Notes: generated by a model not told the origin, from the sequence alone. Numbered from the stretch's first letter, positions 1 through 6,693 are shown. The stretch: DNA of 8,311 bases from an uncultured Chloroflexota bacterium (GCA_903904765.1 CAIVEA010000926.1:1-8311); one strand, 5' to 3'. Translations and numbers: made by a program.

Positions 1-926
1 AGATGTCGTCCACGTAGTACGTGCCCGCCCAGTAGAGCGCGAACTGAATCTTGTCAATCTGGGTCGTGTCAATGCCGGTGTAGGCCGAGAGGTTGACGCA
101 CATCCGCACCCATTCGTCCTTCACGGTCTTGGGGTTGCTGCCGCCATCGGCATTGTCCGTCCAGACTTCGCTCTTAGCACCCGCCGCGTCAATCAGCGAC
201 ACGCCGACGGTATTGGCCGCCGCGCCGTCATTGTTGGCGGTGGTGTCGTAAATCCAGAAGCAGACGGCATCGAAACCGCTGACATCCATCGGGCGGGTTT
301 CGGGGTACGCGCCGAAAGCATGCCATTCGCCCTCGGCATAGGTCGCCATGAGCGAGGTCTTGCCGCTGTGCGCCACATCACCGAGGCTGACATCGGCCTG
401 ATAGTCCGAATAGAACGTATTGTCGGCTTCAAAGCCCTGCGCCGGAGTGAGGATCAGGGTGGTGGGAACGGAAGGCTGTACCAGTTCATTCCCCACGCCG
501 ATCTGGGCGCTGATTTCGTCAAAGTAGTACACGCCCGCTGCGAACATGGTGAACTGAATCTGCTTGACGGCCTTCAAATCCATGCCGGTGTAGGTCATCA
601 GGTTCAGGCACATGTACGTCCATTCGTTCTGTGCCGACTTGGGGTTTTTGCCCACGTCCTTGTTGTCCGTCCAACGTTCGGTGGCCTTGCCAGCAGCATC
701 CACCAGTTTCACGCCGACGGTGTTGCCCGCAGCGGTGGTGTCGTAGACCCAGAAGCACAGTTGACCGTATTCGCTGATGTCCACCGGAGCGTTCTGGAGT
801 TCAGCCGCAACCGTGTGCCATTCGCCTTCGGTACTGGTGCTGGCGAGCGAACCCACGCCCGTCTGCGCCACATCGCCAATCGTGGCGGTCGCCTGATAGG
901 TGTCTTCCAGCGCGGGCTGGCCTTCA
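1..926 (-). repeat. Tandem duplication of a ~140-residue protein module
   Basis: Two in-frame copies of one domain occupy about 928-512 (residues 39-177) and 433 to the left edge (residues 204-347). The second copy carries a 5-residue insertion after YDTTA. The copies differ at many positions, so this is an old intragenic duplication and not a recent DNA repeat. More copies may lie beyond the window. Confidence 0.75.
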
Positions 927-1042
927 AAATCCTGAAGCATCAGGGGTTCGGTGGGCGCTTCTGCGGCTGCGGTGGATACTGACACCAGCAAGACGAAGAT
1001 CAGCAGCCACAAGAGTGTTAAGGGTTTTCTAGTTGCAGACAT
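1..1042 (-). CDS. Secreted protein with tandem carbohydrate-binding-like modules (C-terminus beyond window)
   Basis: An open frame of 347 codons without a stop runs from an ATG at 1042 off the left edge. An AAAGGTG ribosome site lies about 10 nt upstream of that ATG. The N-terminus is a typical signal peptide: basic MSATRKP, a hydrophobic stretch at about residues 8-22 and an Ala-rich cleavage region (TAAAEA, 24-29). Two homologous modules follow, at residues 39-177 and 204-347, joined by a Pro/Thr-containing linker. They are about half identical by hand alignment and share GDVA, EGEWH, CFW.YDTT, NTVGV, WTDN, NPK, EW..MC.NL, YTG and IQF....AG.YY. Each has two Cys, at CFW and MC.NL, that could form a disulfide. 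The pattern resembles beta-jelly-roll, galactose-binding or CBM-type folds, but I cannot name the family. A catalytic domain could lie beyond the edge. It follows GH30 on the same strand after a 97-nt gap, so a role in binding the GH30 substrate is likely but inferred. Confidence 0.8.
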   Translation of the reverse strand, partial: MSATRKPLTLLWLLIFVLLVSVSTAAAEAPTEPLMLQDFEGQPALEDTYQATATIGDVAQTGVGSLASTSTEGEWHTVAAELQNAPVDISEYGQLCFWVYDTTAAGNTVGVKLVDAAGKATERWTDNKDVGKNPKSAQNEWTYMCLNLMTYTGMDLKAVKQIQFTMFAAGVYYFDEISAQIGVGNELVQPSVPTTLILTPAQGFEADNTFYSDYQADVSLGDVAHSGKTSLMATYAEGEWHAFGAYPETRPMDVSGFDAVCFWIYDTTANNDGAAANTVGVSLIDAAGAKSEVWTDNADGGSNPKTVKDEWVRMCVNLSAYTGIDTTQIDKIQFALYWAGTYYVDDI

Positions 1043-1090
1043 TTCGTGTTGTCACCTTTCTTGTACACAAATCCATTTTGCCGAAATTCT

Positions 1091-1124
1091 GTTGCCTGCG
1101 TCTTGATGTGCGATGATGGGCAAC
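1091..1124. other. Inverted repeat in the GH30 to binding-protein gap
   Basis: GTTGCC (1091-1096) and GGCAAC (1119-1124) form 6-bp inverted arms around 22 nt in the 97-nt spacer between the GH30 stop and the next start. There is no T-run, so it does not look like an intrinsic terminator. It could be a weak 5' leader hairpin, an operator, or chance. Confidence 0.2.
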
Positions 1125-1139
1125 CTCCCTCCCTCTGCG

Positions 1140-2708
1140 TTAGGTTGTTGGTGTTGAACCTCCCCACTTCAGGCTGACGACGGCTCCGGCTGGCAGGGTG
1201 TAAGTCAATCGCTTGCTCTGCCATATCACAGCGAATGTAACGGGGCGAGTGGCATGGACGACCAGTGCCAGACTCCCATCGGGATTGATAAAGGCGACAT
1301 TTTCAGGTTGGCCTTCGCTGTAGGCGGTGGAGTCAATGCGATAAGCGCCGGGGTCAACCACGCGGCTGAAATGTCCTAGCACGTAGTATTCCACGTTGTA
1401 GGAGACTTCTCCGGTGGTCTGGTTGATGGTGACGACACCCCGGCAGTCCTCGCAACCGCCGTTCTGCGGGCCGCTGTACTCATCCAGTGCCAGATTCCAC
1501 AGGAGCAGGCTGTTGCCCCAGTTACGGATGTTGCCAATGCCGAGGTTGTGCAAGTTCCAGCTCAAGTTTCCGGCGAAACCGGGTGACCAGTCACCGCCGG
1601 AACATTCGGTGAACCAGATGCCCTTGTCGGGGTAGGCTGCGTGCAGGCTGGACTGGTTGCGGGCATCGCCGCCATAGCAGTGGAAGGCCACACCATCTAC
1701 GAAGGCCGCCGCTGCCGGGTCTGACAGAACGCGCATGGGGTACTGCCACAAATCCCAGTTGTGATCGAAGATGAGCAGGCGGGTGGGCAGGCCGGATTGC
1801 CGCAGCGCCGGCCCCAGATAGTCGCGCACGAAAGCGGCCTGTGCATCCGGTGACATGAGCATACTCGGATAGCCATCGGTTTCGTGCTGCGGCTCATTTT
1901 GCGGCGTGATGGTGTCCATCACGAGGCCGTGTTCGGCGTAGGCCTGAATGAAGCGCACAAGATAGTCCGCGAAGGTCTGCTGGTATTCCGGTAGGAGCGA
2001 ACCGCCGTGAAACTGACCGCCGTCTTTCATCCATCCGGGGGCACTCCAAGGGGAGGCCATGAAGCGCAACTGCGGATTGAGCGCGAGTGCGCTTTGCAGT
2101 GCGGGGATGATGTAGGCTTCGTCGTAGTTGATGGAGAACTTCTCCAGCATGGGGTCGGTTTCGCCGCGTGGCAGCGTGTTATACGAATAGTCGTGCAGCG
2201 CGAAGTCCGACGCGCCGACGGGGATACGCACGTAGCTCAAGCCGATGCCGTTCCCTTGCCTCGTGAACAGGTCGCTCAGCACTTGGGCACGCTGTTGCTC
2301 ATTCAGGATACGCATAAATAGCCATGCCGAAGAGTCGGTCATGGCAGCGCCGAAGCCTTCCATGCGCTGATATTGCCGGGTGTCGTCGAGCGCGATGGTG
2401 TAAATACCATCGGTGGAGGCATCGGAAGCAGCGAAAGCCAGTTCGGGTTGGCTACTCAGGAGCTTGCTCTGGTCGGGCAGGGTCAGCCATACGCTGACGG
2501 GCACAGGCGATTGTGATTGGGCGTTCATAGGCATGTGATTGGTAGGCGATAACGGGGTGAGGAACAGGGCGAACAGGGCAATAACCGGAATGGAGTGAGC
2601 CGACAGCCGGGGTGCGAAAAATCCACCTCGCATTTCAAGTGCAAAGCCTTGATACAGGGCGAGGATGCGCGAATAAGTAGAGGCAAATGATGTATAGATT
2701 GGTTTCAT
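1140..2708 (-). CDS. Secreted glycoside hydrolase family 30 enzyme (beta-glucosidase/beta-1,6-glucanase-like)
   Basis: The 522-residue product hydrolyses beta-glycosidic bonds by the retaining mechanism expected of GH30. Family marks appear in order: EGFGAAMTDSSAW (117-129), SYVRIPVGASDF (158-169), FMASPWSAPGWMKDGG (216-231), the acid/base Glu272 in TPQNEPQ, FDHNWD (314-319), HCYGG (343-347), the nucleophile Glu368 in WFTECSGG, and NWGNSLLLWNLALDE (396-410). A C-terminal beta-sandwich of about 80 residues ends the protein. This pattern resembles the glucocerebrosidase/beta-1,6-glucanase branch of GH30 more than the xylanase branch; exact specificity is unknown. A hydrophobic segment at 40-53 suggests export. 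With the start at 2708 the basic leader is unusually long (about 37 residues). An internal ATG at 2633 (Met26) would give a standard signal peptide, but neither start has a clear Shine-Dalgarno. The gene lies 74 nt downstream of the ROK gene and has its own promoter. Confidence 0.92.
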   Translation of the reverse strand: MKPIYTSFASTYSRILALYQGFALEMRGGFFAPRLSAHSIPVIALFALFLTPLSPTNHMPMNAQSQSPVPVSVWLTLPDQSKLLSSQPELAFAASDASTDGIYTIALDDTRQYQRMEGFGAAMTDSSAWLFMRILNEQQRAQVLSDLFTRQGNGIGLSYVRIPVGASDFALHDYSYNTLPRGETDPMLEKFSINYDEAYIIPALQSALALNPQLRFMASPWSAPGWMKDGGQFHGGSLLPEYQQTFADYLVRFIQAYAEHGLVMDTITPQNEPQHETDGYPSMLMSPDAQAAFVRDYLGPALRQSGLPTRLLIFDHNWDLWQYPMRVLSDPAAAAFVDGVAFHCYGGDARNQSSLHAAYPDKGIWFTECSGGDWSPGFAGNLSWNLHNLGIGNIRNWGNSLLLWNLALDEYSGPQNGGCEDCRGVVTINQTTGEVSYNVEYYVLGHFSRVVDPGAYRIDSTAYSEGQPENVAFINPDGSLALVVHATRPVTFAVIWQSKRLTYTLPAGAVVSLKWGGSTPTT

Positions 2709-2713
2709 TAAAA

Positions 2714-2726
2714 CTTATTTTAAGTC
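2714..2726 (-). promoter_or_regulatory. Putative ROK operator half-site ahead of GH30
   Basis: On the minus strand this reads GACTTAAAATAAG. It matches 12 of 13 bases of the right half of the GH1/ROK palindrome (GACATAAAATAAG, 4146-4158). The other half is poorly kept (about 4 of 10). It sits just downstream of the predicted start of transcription (about 2732) and upstream of the GH30 ATG, a position suited to repression by blocking. Confidence 0.5.
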
Positions 2727-2738
2727 TTGTATAAACTC

Positions 2739-2767
2739 ATGCTATGCTAAGTATGCCATCCTGTCAA
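2739..2767 (-). promoter_or_regulatory. Sigma-70-type promoter for GH30
   Basis: On the minus strand a consensus -35 TTGACA (2767-2762) is followed by a 17-nt spacer and a -10 TAGCAT (2744-2739, 4 of 6 to consensus). Transcription would start near 2732, about 24 nt before the ATG at 2708. GH30 can therefore be made separately from the regulator, though read-through from ROK across 74 nt is also possible because no terminator is visible. Confidence 0.65.
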
Positions 2768-2782
2768 GACATATTGTTTGTG

Positions 2783-4027
2783 TTACACAGCCACCCGCCT
2801 CATAAATTCAGCGTTCCCTGAAAGGAACTGATCGAGAATCAGACAGGCCGCGCCGATGCAGGTGGCATCCTGTCCCAACTGGCATACATCCATTTGAACC
2901 ATCGTGCGCGATAGCGGGAGGGCATAGCGGTTTAGGCAGTCGCGCAGATCGTCGAGAATGGCTTGTTCCATTTCCAGACCTACCCAACCTCCCACGATGA
3001 TCTTCTCAGGGTTGAATAGGTTCACCAGATTGGAGATGGACGCGCCGAGGTAGTGCGCGGTGAGGTGCAAGGTTTGGAGGGCGGATGGATCGCCCTGTTC
3101 CGCCGCCTGTACGATATGGTGGACGACGGTACGCTGCTGGTTAGGCAACTGGCTTTCCAGCAGCAGCGGACTGGCGGGGTTTACAGTTCGCAGCGTTTCG
3201 ATGATGCCCTGCGCTCCGGCGTAGGCTTCTAAACAGCCCTGACTGCCGCAACGACAGGAACGACCATCCAACACAATGATAGTATGCCCGAACTCACCCG
3301 CACTGTTGGTCGGCCCCCGGTAGAGCGTGCCGTCGGTGATGATGCCCGAACCGATTCCCGTACCGATGAGGATGGTGATGAGGTTTTTGTAGCCCCGTCC
3401 CGCGCCGAACCACGACTCGGCGAGGGTCATGGCCTTCGCGCCGTTGTCGAGGTAGAAGGGAAGGGCGATTTGCGCTCGGAGCATTTCGCCAAAGGCCACG
3501 TTTTGCCACTTCCAGATGGGTGCGGAAACTAGGTGTTGCCCACTGCGTTCGACCATCCCCGGCAGGCCGATGCCCACCCCCAAGATCATGTCGGAGGATA
3601 GTGCGTGGGTGACGAGGAGGTGATTCAGACCTGCGACAATGTGATCGAGGTAGGTCTGCGGGGAATTGTCAGGGGAGGATACCGGATACTGCACGGTATC
3701 GAGCTTGTTCAGCGTGAGATCGAACAGATCGAGCTGCACCTGCGTTTCGCCTACATCTACGCCCACAAAGTAGCCGTGCTGTGGGTTGACCGCAAGGATG
3801 GTACGGGGTCGCCCACCTTCGGATTCGACCTGTCCGGTTTCGATGACGATTTCTTCTTTGAGCAGTTCGTTGATGAGATTGGTCACAGTTGCCACGCTCA
3901 ACCCGGATTGCTGGCTGAGTTCGAGGCGGCTCATCGGCCCATCGAAGTACAGGCAGCGCAGAACAATCTGCCGATTGATCGTGCGAAGGTCAACAGTGCG
4001 TTTAGGAGATTGAACGATGGCTTTCAA
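2783..4027 (-). CDS. ROK-family transcriptional regulator (sugar-responsive repressor)
   Basis: The 414-residue product has the two-part build of NagC/Mlc/XylR-type ROK regulators. A winged helix-turn-helix spans about 16-65 (SRLELSQQSGLSVATVTNLINELL at 33-56), followed by the GGRPR wing. The sugar-binding ROK domain begins at about 86 with GVDVGETQV, then GVGIGLPGMV (150-159), ILIGTGIGSGI (219-229) and EFGH (245-248). The zinc motif is complete: His248, Cys258, Cys260, Cys265 in CRCGSQGCLE. In the active-site segment, where sugar kinases have E-N-D-A-N-A, this protein reads DNGAKA (194-199), so the catalytic Asp is Gly196. That supports a regulator and not a kinase. The only start in frame after an upstream TAG is TTG at 4027, with a poor ribosome site; translation may be coupled to a short upstream ORF. 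It is divergent from GH1 and probably represses GH1, GH30 and itself, with a beta-glucan-derived sugar as the likely inducer. Confidence 0.92.
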   Translation of the reverse strand: MKAIVQSPKRTVDLRTINRQIVLRCLYFDGPMSRLELSQQSGLSVATVTNLINELLKEEIVIETGQVESEGGRPRTILAVNPQHGYFVGVDVGETQVQLDLFDLTLNKLDTVQYPVSSPDNSPQTYLDHIVAGLNHLLVTHALSSDMILGVGIGLPGMVERSGQHLVSAPIWKWQNVAFGEMLRAQIALPFYLDNGAKAMTLAESWFGAGRGYKNLITILIGTGIGSGIITDGTLYRGPTNSAGEFGHTIIVLDGRSCRCGSQGCLEAYAGAQGIIETLRTVNPASPLLLESQLPNQQRTVVHHIVQAAEQGDPSALQTLHLTAHYLGASISNLVNLFNPEKIIVGGWVGLEMEQAILDDLRDCLNRYALPLSRTMVQMDVCQLGQDATCIGAACLILDQFLSGNAEFMRRVAV

Positions 4028-4122
4028 GGTGAATAGTGATCTCTAAAGTTCAATAACAATCCTTTTAGAAGGGCGCAAACGGCGTATCCGGTGGTGGTTA
4101 TGACCATGTAGGCATACTCCAT
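4024..4122 (-). CDS. Possible 32-codon leader ORF coupled to the ROK regulator
   Basis: An ATG at 4122 begins a 32-residue ORF (MEYAYMVITTTG...). Its TGA stop (4026-4024) overlaps the TTG start of the ROK gene in the string TTGA. The predicted ROK promoter would start transcription near 4132, giving a leader of only about 10 nt with an AGG at 4132-4130. A second in-frame ATG at 4107 is preceded by GGAG at 9 nt. The overlap would explain how a TTG with no good Shine-Dalgarno is translated. The ORF could equally be chance; I recognise no homology. Confidence 0.3.
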   Translation of the reverse strand: MEYAYMVITTTGYAVCALLKGLLLNFRDHYSP

Positions 4123-4126
4123 TTGC

Positions 4127-4155
4127 TTGCCTGCACTTATTTTATGACATAAAAT
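4127..4155 (+). promoter_or_regulatory. Promoter for the GH1 gene
   Basis: A -35 TTGCCT (4127-4132, 4 of 6) and a -10 TAAAAT (4150-4155, 5 of 6) are separated by 17 nt. Transcription would start near 4162, about 36 nt before the chosen GH1 ATG. The spacer and -10 lie within the palindromic operator, so a bound ROK protein would block it. Confidence 0.55.
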
Positions 4156-4158
4156 AAG
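4136..4158. promoter_or_regulatory. Palindromic operator, probably for the ROK regulator
   Basis: A perfect inverted repeat has arms CTTATTTTATG (4136-4146) and CATAAAATAAG (4148-4158) around a single A at 4147. It lies between the divergent ROK and GH1 genes, and each arm contains the -10 box of one promoter. AT-rich dyads with TTATTT-type halves are what I would expect for NagC/Mlc-like ROK regulators. Binding by this particular ROK protein is inferred from position. Confidence 0.75.
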
Positions 4159-4167
4159 ACCTGTCAA
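4139..4167 (-). promoter_or_regulatory. Promoter for the ROK regulator
   Basis: On the minus strand a consensus -35 TTGACA (4167-4162), a 17-nt spacer and a -10 TAAAAT (4144-4139) make a strong sigma-70-type promoter. The predicted start is near 4132, about 105 nt ahead of the TTG start codon. It overlaps the GH1 promoter almost completely, with its -10 in the opposite arm of the same palindrome, which implies autoregulation. Confidence 0.65.
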
Positions 4168-4197
4168 ATGAGAGGCATAGTTTTTATAAGGATGACC

Positions 4198-5553
4198 ATG
4201 ATGCGGTTTCCAAAAGATTTTGTGTGGGGTGCAGCAGCGGCTTCTTATCAAATCGAAGGGGCTTATAACACGGATGATCGTGGATTGTCGGTGTGGGATG
4301 CCTTTTCACACCGTTCTGGAAAGACGCACAATGGTCATACGGGTGATGTGGCCTGCGACCATTACCACCGCTACAAGGAAGATGTGGCGCTCATGCGGCA
4401 GATCGGACTGGCGGCCTATCGTCTGTCGTTGTCATGGTCGCGTATTCTACCGCACGGGGTGGGGCGGGTGAACGAGCAGGGGCTGGAGTTCTATGATCGG
4501 TTGGTTGACGAACTGCTGGAGAACCACATCGAGCCGTATGTGACGTTGTTCCACTGGGATTTCCCGCTGGCGCTGTATCATCGCGGCGGGTGGCTGAACC
4601 GCGACAGCGCCGACTGGTTCGCGGACTATGCACAGGTGGTCATGAACGTCCTCGGTGATCGCGTTCGCTTCTGGATGACGATGAACGAGCCGTCGGTGTT
4701 CACAGTGCTGGGTCATCTGAGTGGGATTCATGCGCCCGGCGATCAATTGTCGGAAGCGGATGGCTTTCGGATTGCCCATCATGTGCTGATGGCGCATGGC
4801 AAAGCCTCGCTGGTGATTCGTGCGGCCCGCCCCGATGCCCAGATTAGCATGGCGGGTAACGGGCGTATCGGCATCCCGCAGACCGAAAGTGAGGCGAACA
4901 TCACGGCGGCGCGTAACTTCATGTTCGACACCACCCATCCTGAATTGTGGCATTTGAACTGGTGGACAGATCCGGTGATGTTCGGGCGCTATCCGCAGGA
5001 GGGACTGAAGGCCGTCGAAGCGATGATGCCGGAGGATTTTGAACGCGACCTGCCGACCATTCATCAGCCTTATGACTTTTTCGGCCTGAATGTCTACTGG
5101 GGCGAGTACGTCAGCGCGGACGCGAACAGCGGGTTCGCCACCGTGCCTAAGCACATGGGTTCCCCGATCACGGCGTTCCACTGGGATATTACGCCGGAAG
5201 TGCTGTACTGGGGGCCGCGCTTCCTGTACGAACGTTACCAGCTGCCGGTGCTGATTACCGAGAACGGCCTTTCCAACTCCGATTGGGTGAGCTTGGATGG
5301 CAAGGTGCATGACCCGCAGCGTATTGACTATACTGCGCGGCATTTGCTGAATTTCAGCCGGGCGCATCAGGACGGCGTGCCGATTGCGGGTTATCTGCAC
5401 TGGTCGATTCTGGACAATTTTGAGTGGGGCGAAGGCATGAAACACCGCTTCGGGATGATTCATGTGGACTACCGCACCCAGAAGCGCACGCTGAAGGACT
5501 CGGCTTACTGGTATGCCGATGTGATTCGTTCCAACGGCGAGTCGCTGGCCTGA
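4198..5553 (+). CDS. GH1 beta-glucosidase (cytoplasmic)
   Basis: The 451-residue product is a full-length retaining family 1 glycosidase that releases glucose (or a related sugar) from beta-linked oligosaccharides. It opens with the family signature FPKDFVWGAAAASYQIEG (4-21). It keeps FHWD (118-121), the acid/base Glu164 in TMNEPS, the NxY segment around Asn298-Tyr300, the nucleophile Glu355 in ITENG, and the glycone-binding Trp402, Glu409 and Trp410 in HWSILDNFEW. No signal peptide is visible, so it should act in the cytoplasm on imported beta-glucosides. AAGGA (4188-4192) lies 5 nt before the ATG at 4198 and 8 nt before a second ATG at 4201; either is credible. An earlier ATG at 4168 has no ribosome site and lies only about 6 nt from the predicted transcript start. 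The gene is divergent from ROK and ends 22 nt from the convergent epimerase gene. True specificity (beta-gluco, beta-galacto, beta-fuco) cannot be told from this. Confidence 0.95.
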   Translation: MMRFPKDFVWGAAAASYQIEGAYNTDDRGLSVWDAFSHRSGKTHNGHTGDVACDHYHRYKEDVALMRQIGLAAYRLSLSWSRILPHGVGRVNEQGLEFYDRLVDELLENHIEPYVTLFHWDFPLALYHRGGWLNRDSADWFADYAQVVMNVLGDRVRFWMTMNEPSVFTVLGHLSGIHAPGDQLSEADGFRIAHHVLMAHGKASLVIRAARPDAQISMAGNGRIGIPQTESEANITAARNFMFDTTHPELWHLNWWTDPVMFGRYPQEGLKAVEAMMPEDFERDLPTIHQPYDFFGLNVYWGEYVSADANSGFATVPKHMGSPITAFHWDITPEVLYWGPRFLYERYQLPVLITENGLSNSDWVSLDGKVHDPQRIDYTARHLLNFSRAHQDGVPIAGYLHWSILDNFEWGEGMKHRFGMIHVDYRTQKRTLKDSAYWYADVIRSNGESLA

Positions 5554-5575
5554 GCGATAGGTACGAAGCTGAGGG

Positions 5576-6562
5576 CTAGGATGAGCGATTGCGATACCAC
5601 GCGATGGATCGTTCCAGCCCTTCCTCAAGGCCGATGGTGGTTGTGAAACCGAGATCGTGCCGAGCCTTGTCAATGGCATAGCCCTGATCGCGGCACAGGA
5701 CAAGGATGGCGTGGCGGGTGACTACGGGATGTGCGGAAAGGTGCAACGTGTGGAACGTGCCTTCGAGGAGGCGTGCGGCACGCAGCGCCCACGCGGATGG
5801 AAGGCTGAGTGTCGGGGCTTTTTTGCCGAGGTGGGCGGCGAAGGCGGCGATATATTCGCGCCACGACACCGCGAAATCGTCGCGCAGGTTATAGGCTTCC
5901 CCGATGCTGGCAGGGTGTTCCAGACAGGCGATCAGGGCGTTAACCGCGTTGTCCACATAGATCAGCCCGGCATGGGTGCGCCCGCCATCCAGCAAGGGCA
6001 GGAAACCGCTGCGGAGTTGGTCACCCATACGCCCGACAAATTCTGTCCCGCGTGGTCCGTAGATGCAGGCCGGACGGAAGATGGTGATGGGTAGCCTGTG
6101 GCGGCGGGCGGCATCCCCGACGAGTTGTTCCCCCCGCAGTTTGCTGCGGTTGTAAGGTAGGCCGACATCCACCAGCGGGTGCGTTTCGTCGCAGGCCACC
6201 AACGGGTATCCATAGACATCGGTGGTGCTGATATGTACGAAACGCTCCAGCGCGGGCAATTCCACTGCACAGTCGAGGATGTTCTGTACGCCGTTGATGT
6301 TCGTTTCGGCGAATTGCGCCAATGTCGCCCAGTCGGTGGAGAGTCCGGCGCAGTGGTAGACCACCTGACAACCGTGCAGGGCGCGGCGCAGGCTGTCTTT
6401 GTCGCGGATGTCACCATAGGCGATCTGCAACTGATAGGCGCTTAGATGCCGCAAGTCGCTGGAATGCCGCGCAAGGACGACGACCTCATGCCCTTGTGCG
6501 GAGAGCATCTGCGCCAAACGTCCGCCTAAAAACCCGCTACCTCCGGTGACGAGCATTCGCAT
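5576..6562 (-). CDS. NAD(P)-dependent epimerase/dehydratase (extended SDR family)
   Basis: The 328-residue product is an extended short-chain dehydrogenase/reductase, the fold used by UDP-sugar epimerases, sugar dehydratases and 3-beta-hydroxysteroid dehydrogenase-like enzymes. The Rossmann motif GGSGFLGG (7-14) binds the nucleotide. Asp51 in YGDIRD lies where the adenine is usually contacted. VYHCAG (68-73) follows, then the catalytic Ser/Thr in HISTTDVYGYP (110-120) and the Tyr137-x3-Lys141 pair in PYNRSK. FRPACIYGPRG (162-172) is the usual substrate-side strand and loop. The C-terminal part is diverged, so the substrate cannot be named. The start at 6562 has GGGGG about 7 nt upstream; a second ATG at 6556 is two codons on. 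It converges on GH1 and diverges from the formate dehydrogenase gene, so it appears to be its own transcription unit. Confidence 0.9.
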   Translation of the reverse strand: MRMLVTGGSGFLGGRLAQMLSAQGHEVVVLARHSSDLRHLSAYQLQIAYGDIRDKDSLRRALHGCQVVYHCAGLSTDWATLAQFAETNINGVQNILDCAVELPALERFVHISTTDVYGYPLVACDETHPLVDVGLPYNRSKLRGEQLVGDAARRHRLPITIFRPACIYGPRGTEFVGRMGDQLRSGFLPLLDGGRTHAGLIYVDNAVNALIACLEHPASIGEAYNLRDDFAVSWREYIAAFAAHLGKKAPTLSLPSAWALRAARLLEGTFHTLHLSAHPVVTRHAILVLCRDQGYAIDKARHDLGFTTTIGLEEGLERSIAWYRNRSS

Positions 6563-6601
6563 CGTTTTTCCCCCACTGGCGGACGAACCGATGATGCACT
6601 C

Positions 6602-6607
6602 ATTATA
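6602..6607 (-). promoter_or_regulatory. -10 box for the epimerase gene
   Basis: A perfect TATAAT on the minus strand lies 39 nt upstream of the ATG at 6562, predicting a start near 6595 and a leader of about 33 nt. No convincing -35 box lies at 16-18 nt, so the promoter may be weak or activator-dependent. Confidence 0.4.
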
Positions 6608-6693
6608 GAATCAGCTTAGCAATGATGCGCGGATAGACGATTTTAGGTTGTTATCTGCGATTCGGGTTGTGCAGTGCGCTGCTGAAATTGGGT

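Noticed and set aside
320..982. 220-codon open frame on the plus strand
   Set aside because: It is antisense to the tandem-module secreted protein, whose signal peptide, ribosome site and repeated domains make the minus frame the real one.
1043..1139. Possible terminator between GH30 and the tandem-module gene
   Set aside because: The only inverted repeat (GTTGCC/GGCAAC) has a 22-nt loop and no T-run, so it does not look like an intrinsic terminator; I listed it only as a weak inverted repeat.
3605..4036. 143-codon open frame on the plus strand
   Set aside because: It is antisense to the ROK helix-turn-helix region and has no supporting motif.
4168..4197. Earlier ATG start for GH1 at 4168
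   Set aside because: It has no ribosome site, lies about 6 nt from the predicted transcript start and overlaps the opposing -35 region. AAGGA is placed for 4198 or 4201, and GH1 proteins normally begin close to the FPxxFxWG motif.
5554..5575. Possible bidirectional terminator between the convergent GH1 and epimerase genes
   Set aside because: The 22-nt gap contains no inverted repeat or T-run that I can see.
4447..5703. 418-codon open frame on the minus strand
   Set aside because: It lies antisense to almost all of the GH1 gene, is rich in Arg/His/Pro/Gln as expected from mirrored GC-rich codons, and has no recognisable domain. GH1 motifs on the other strand are complete.
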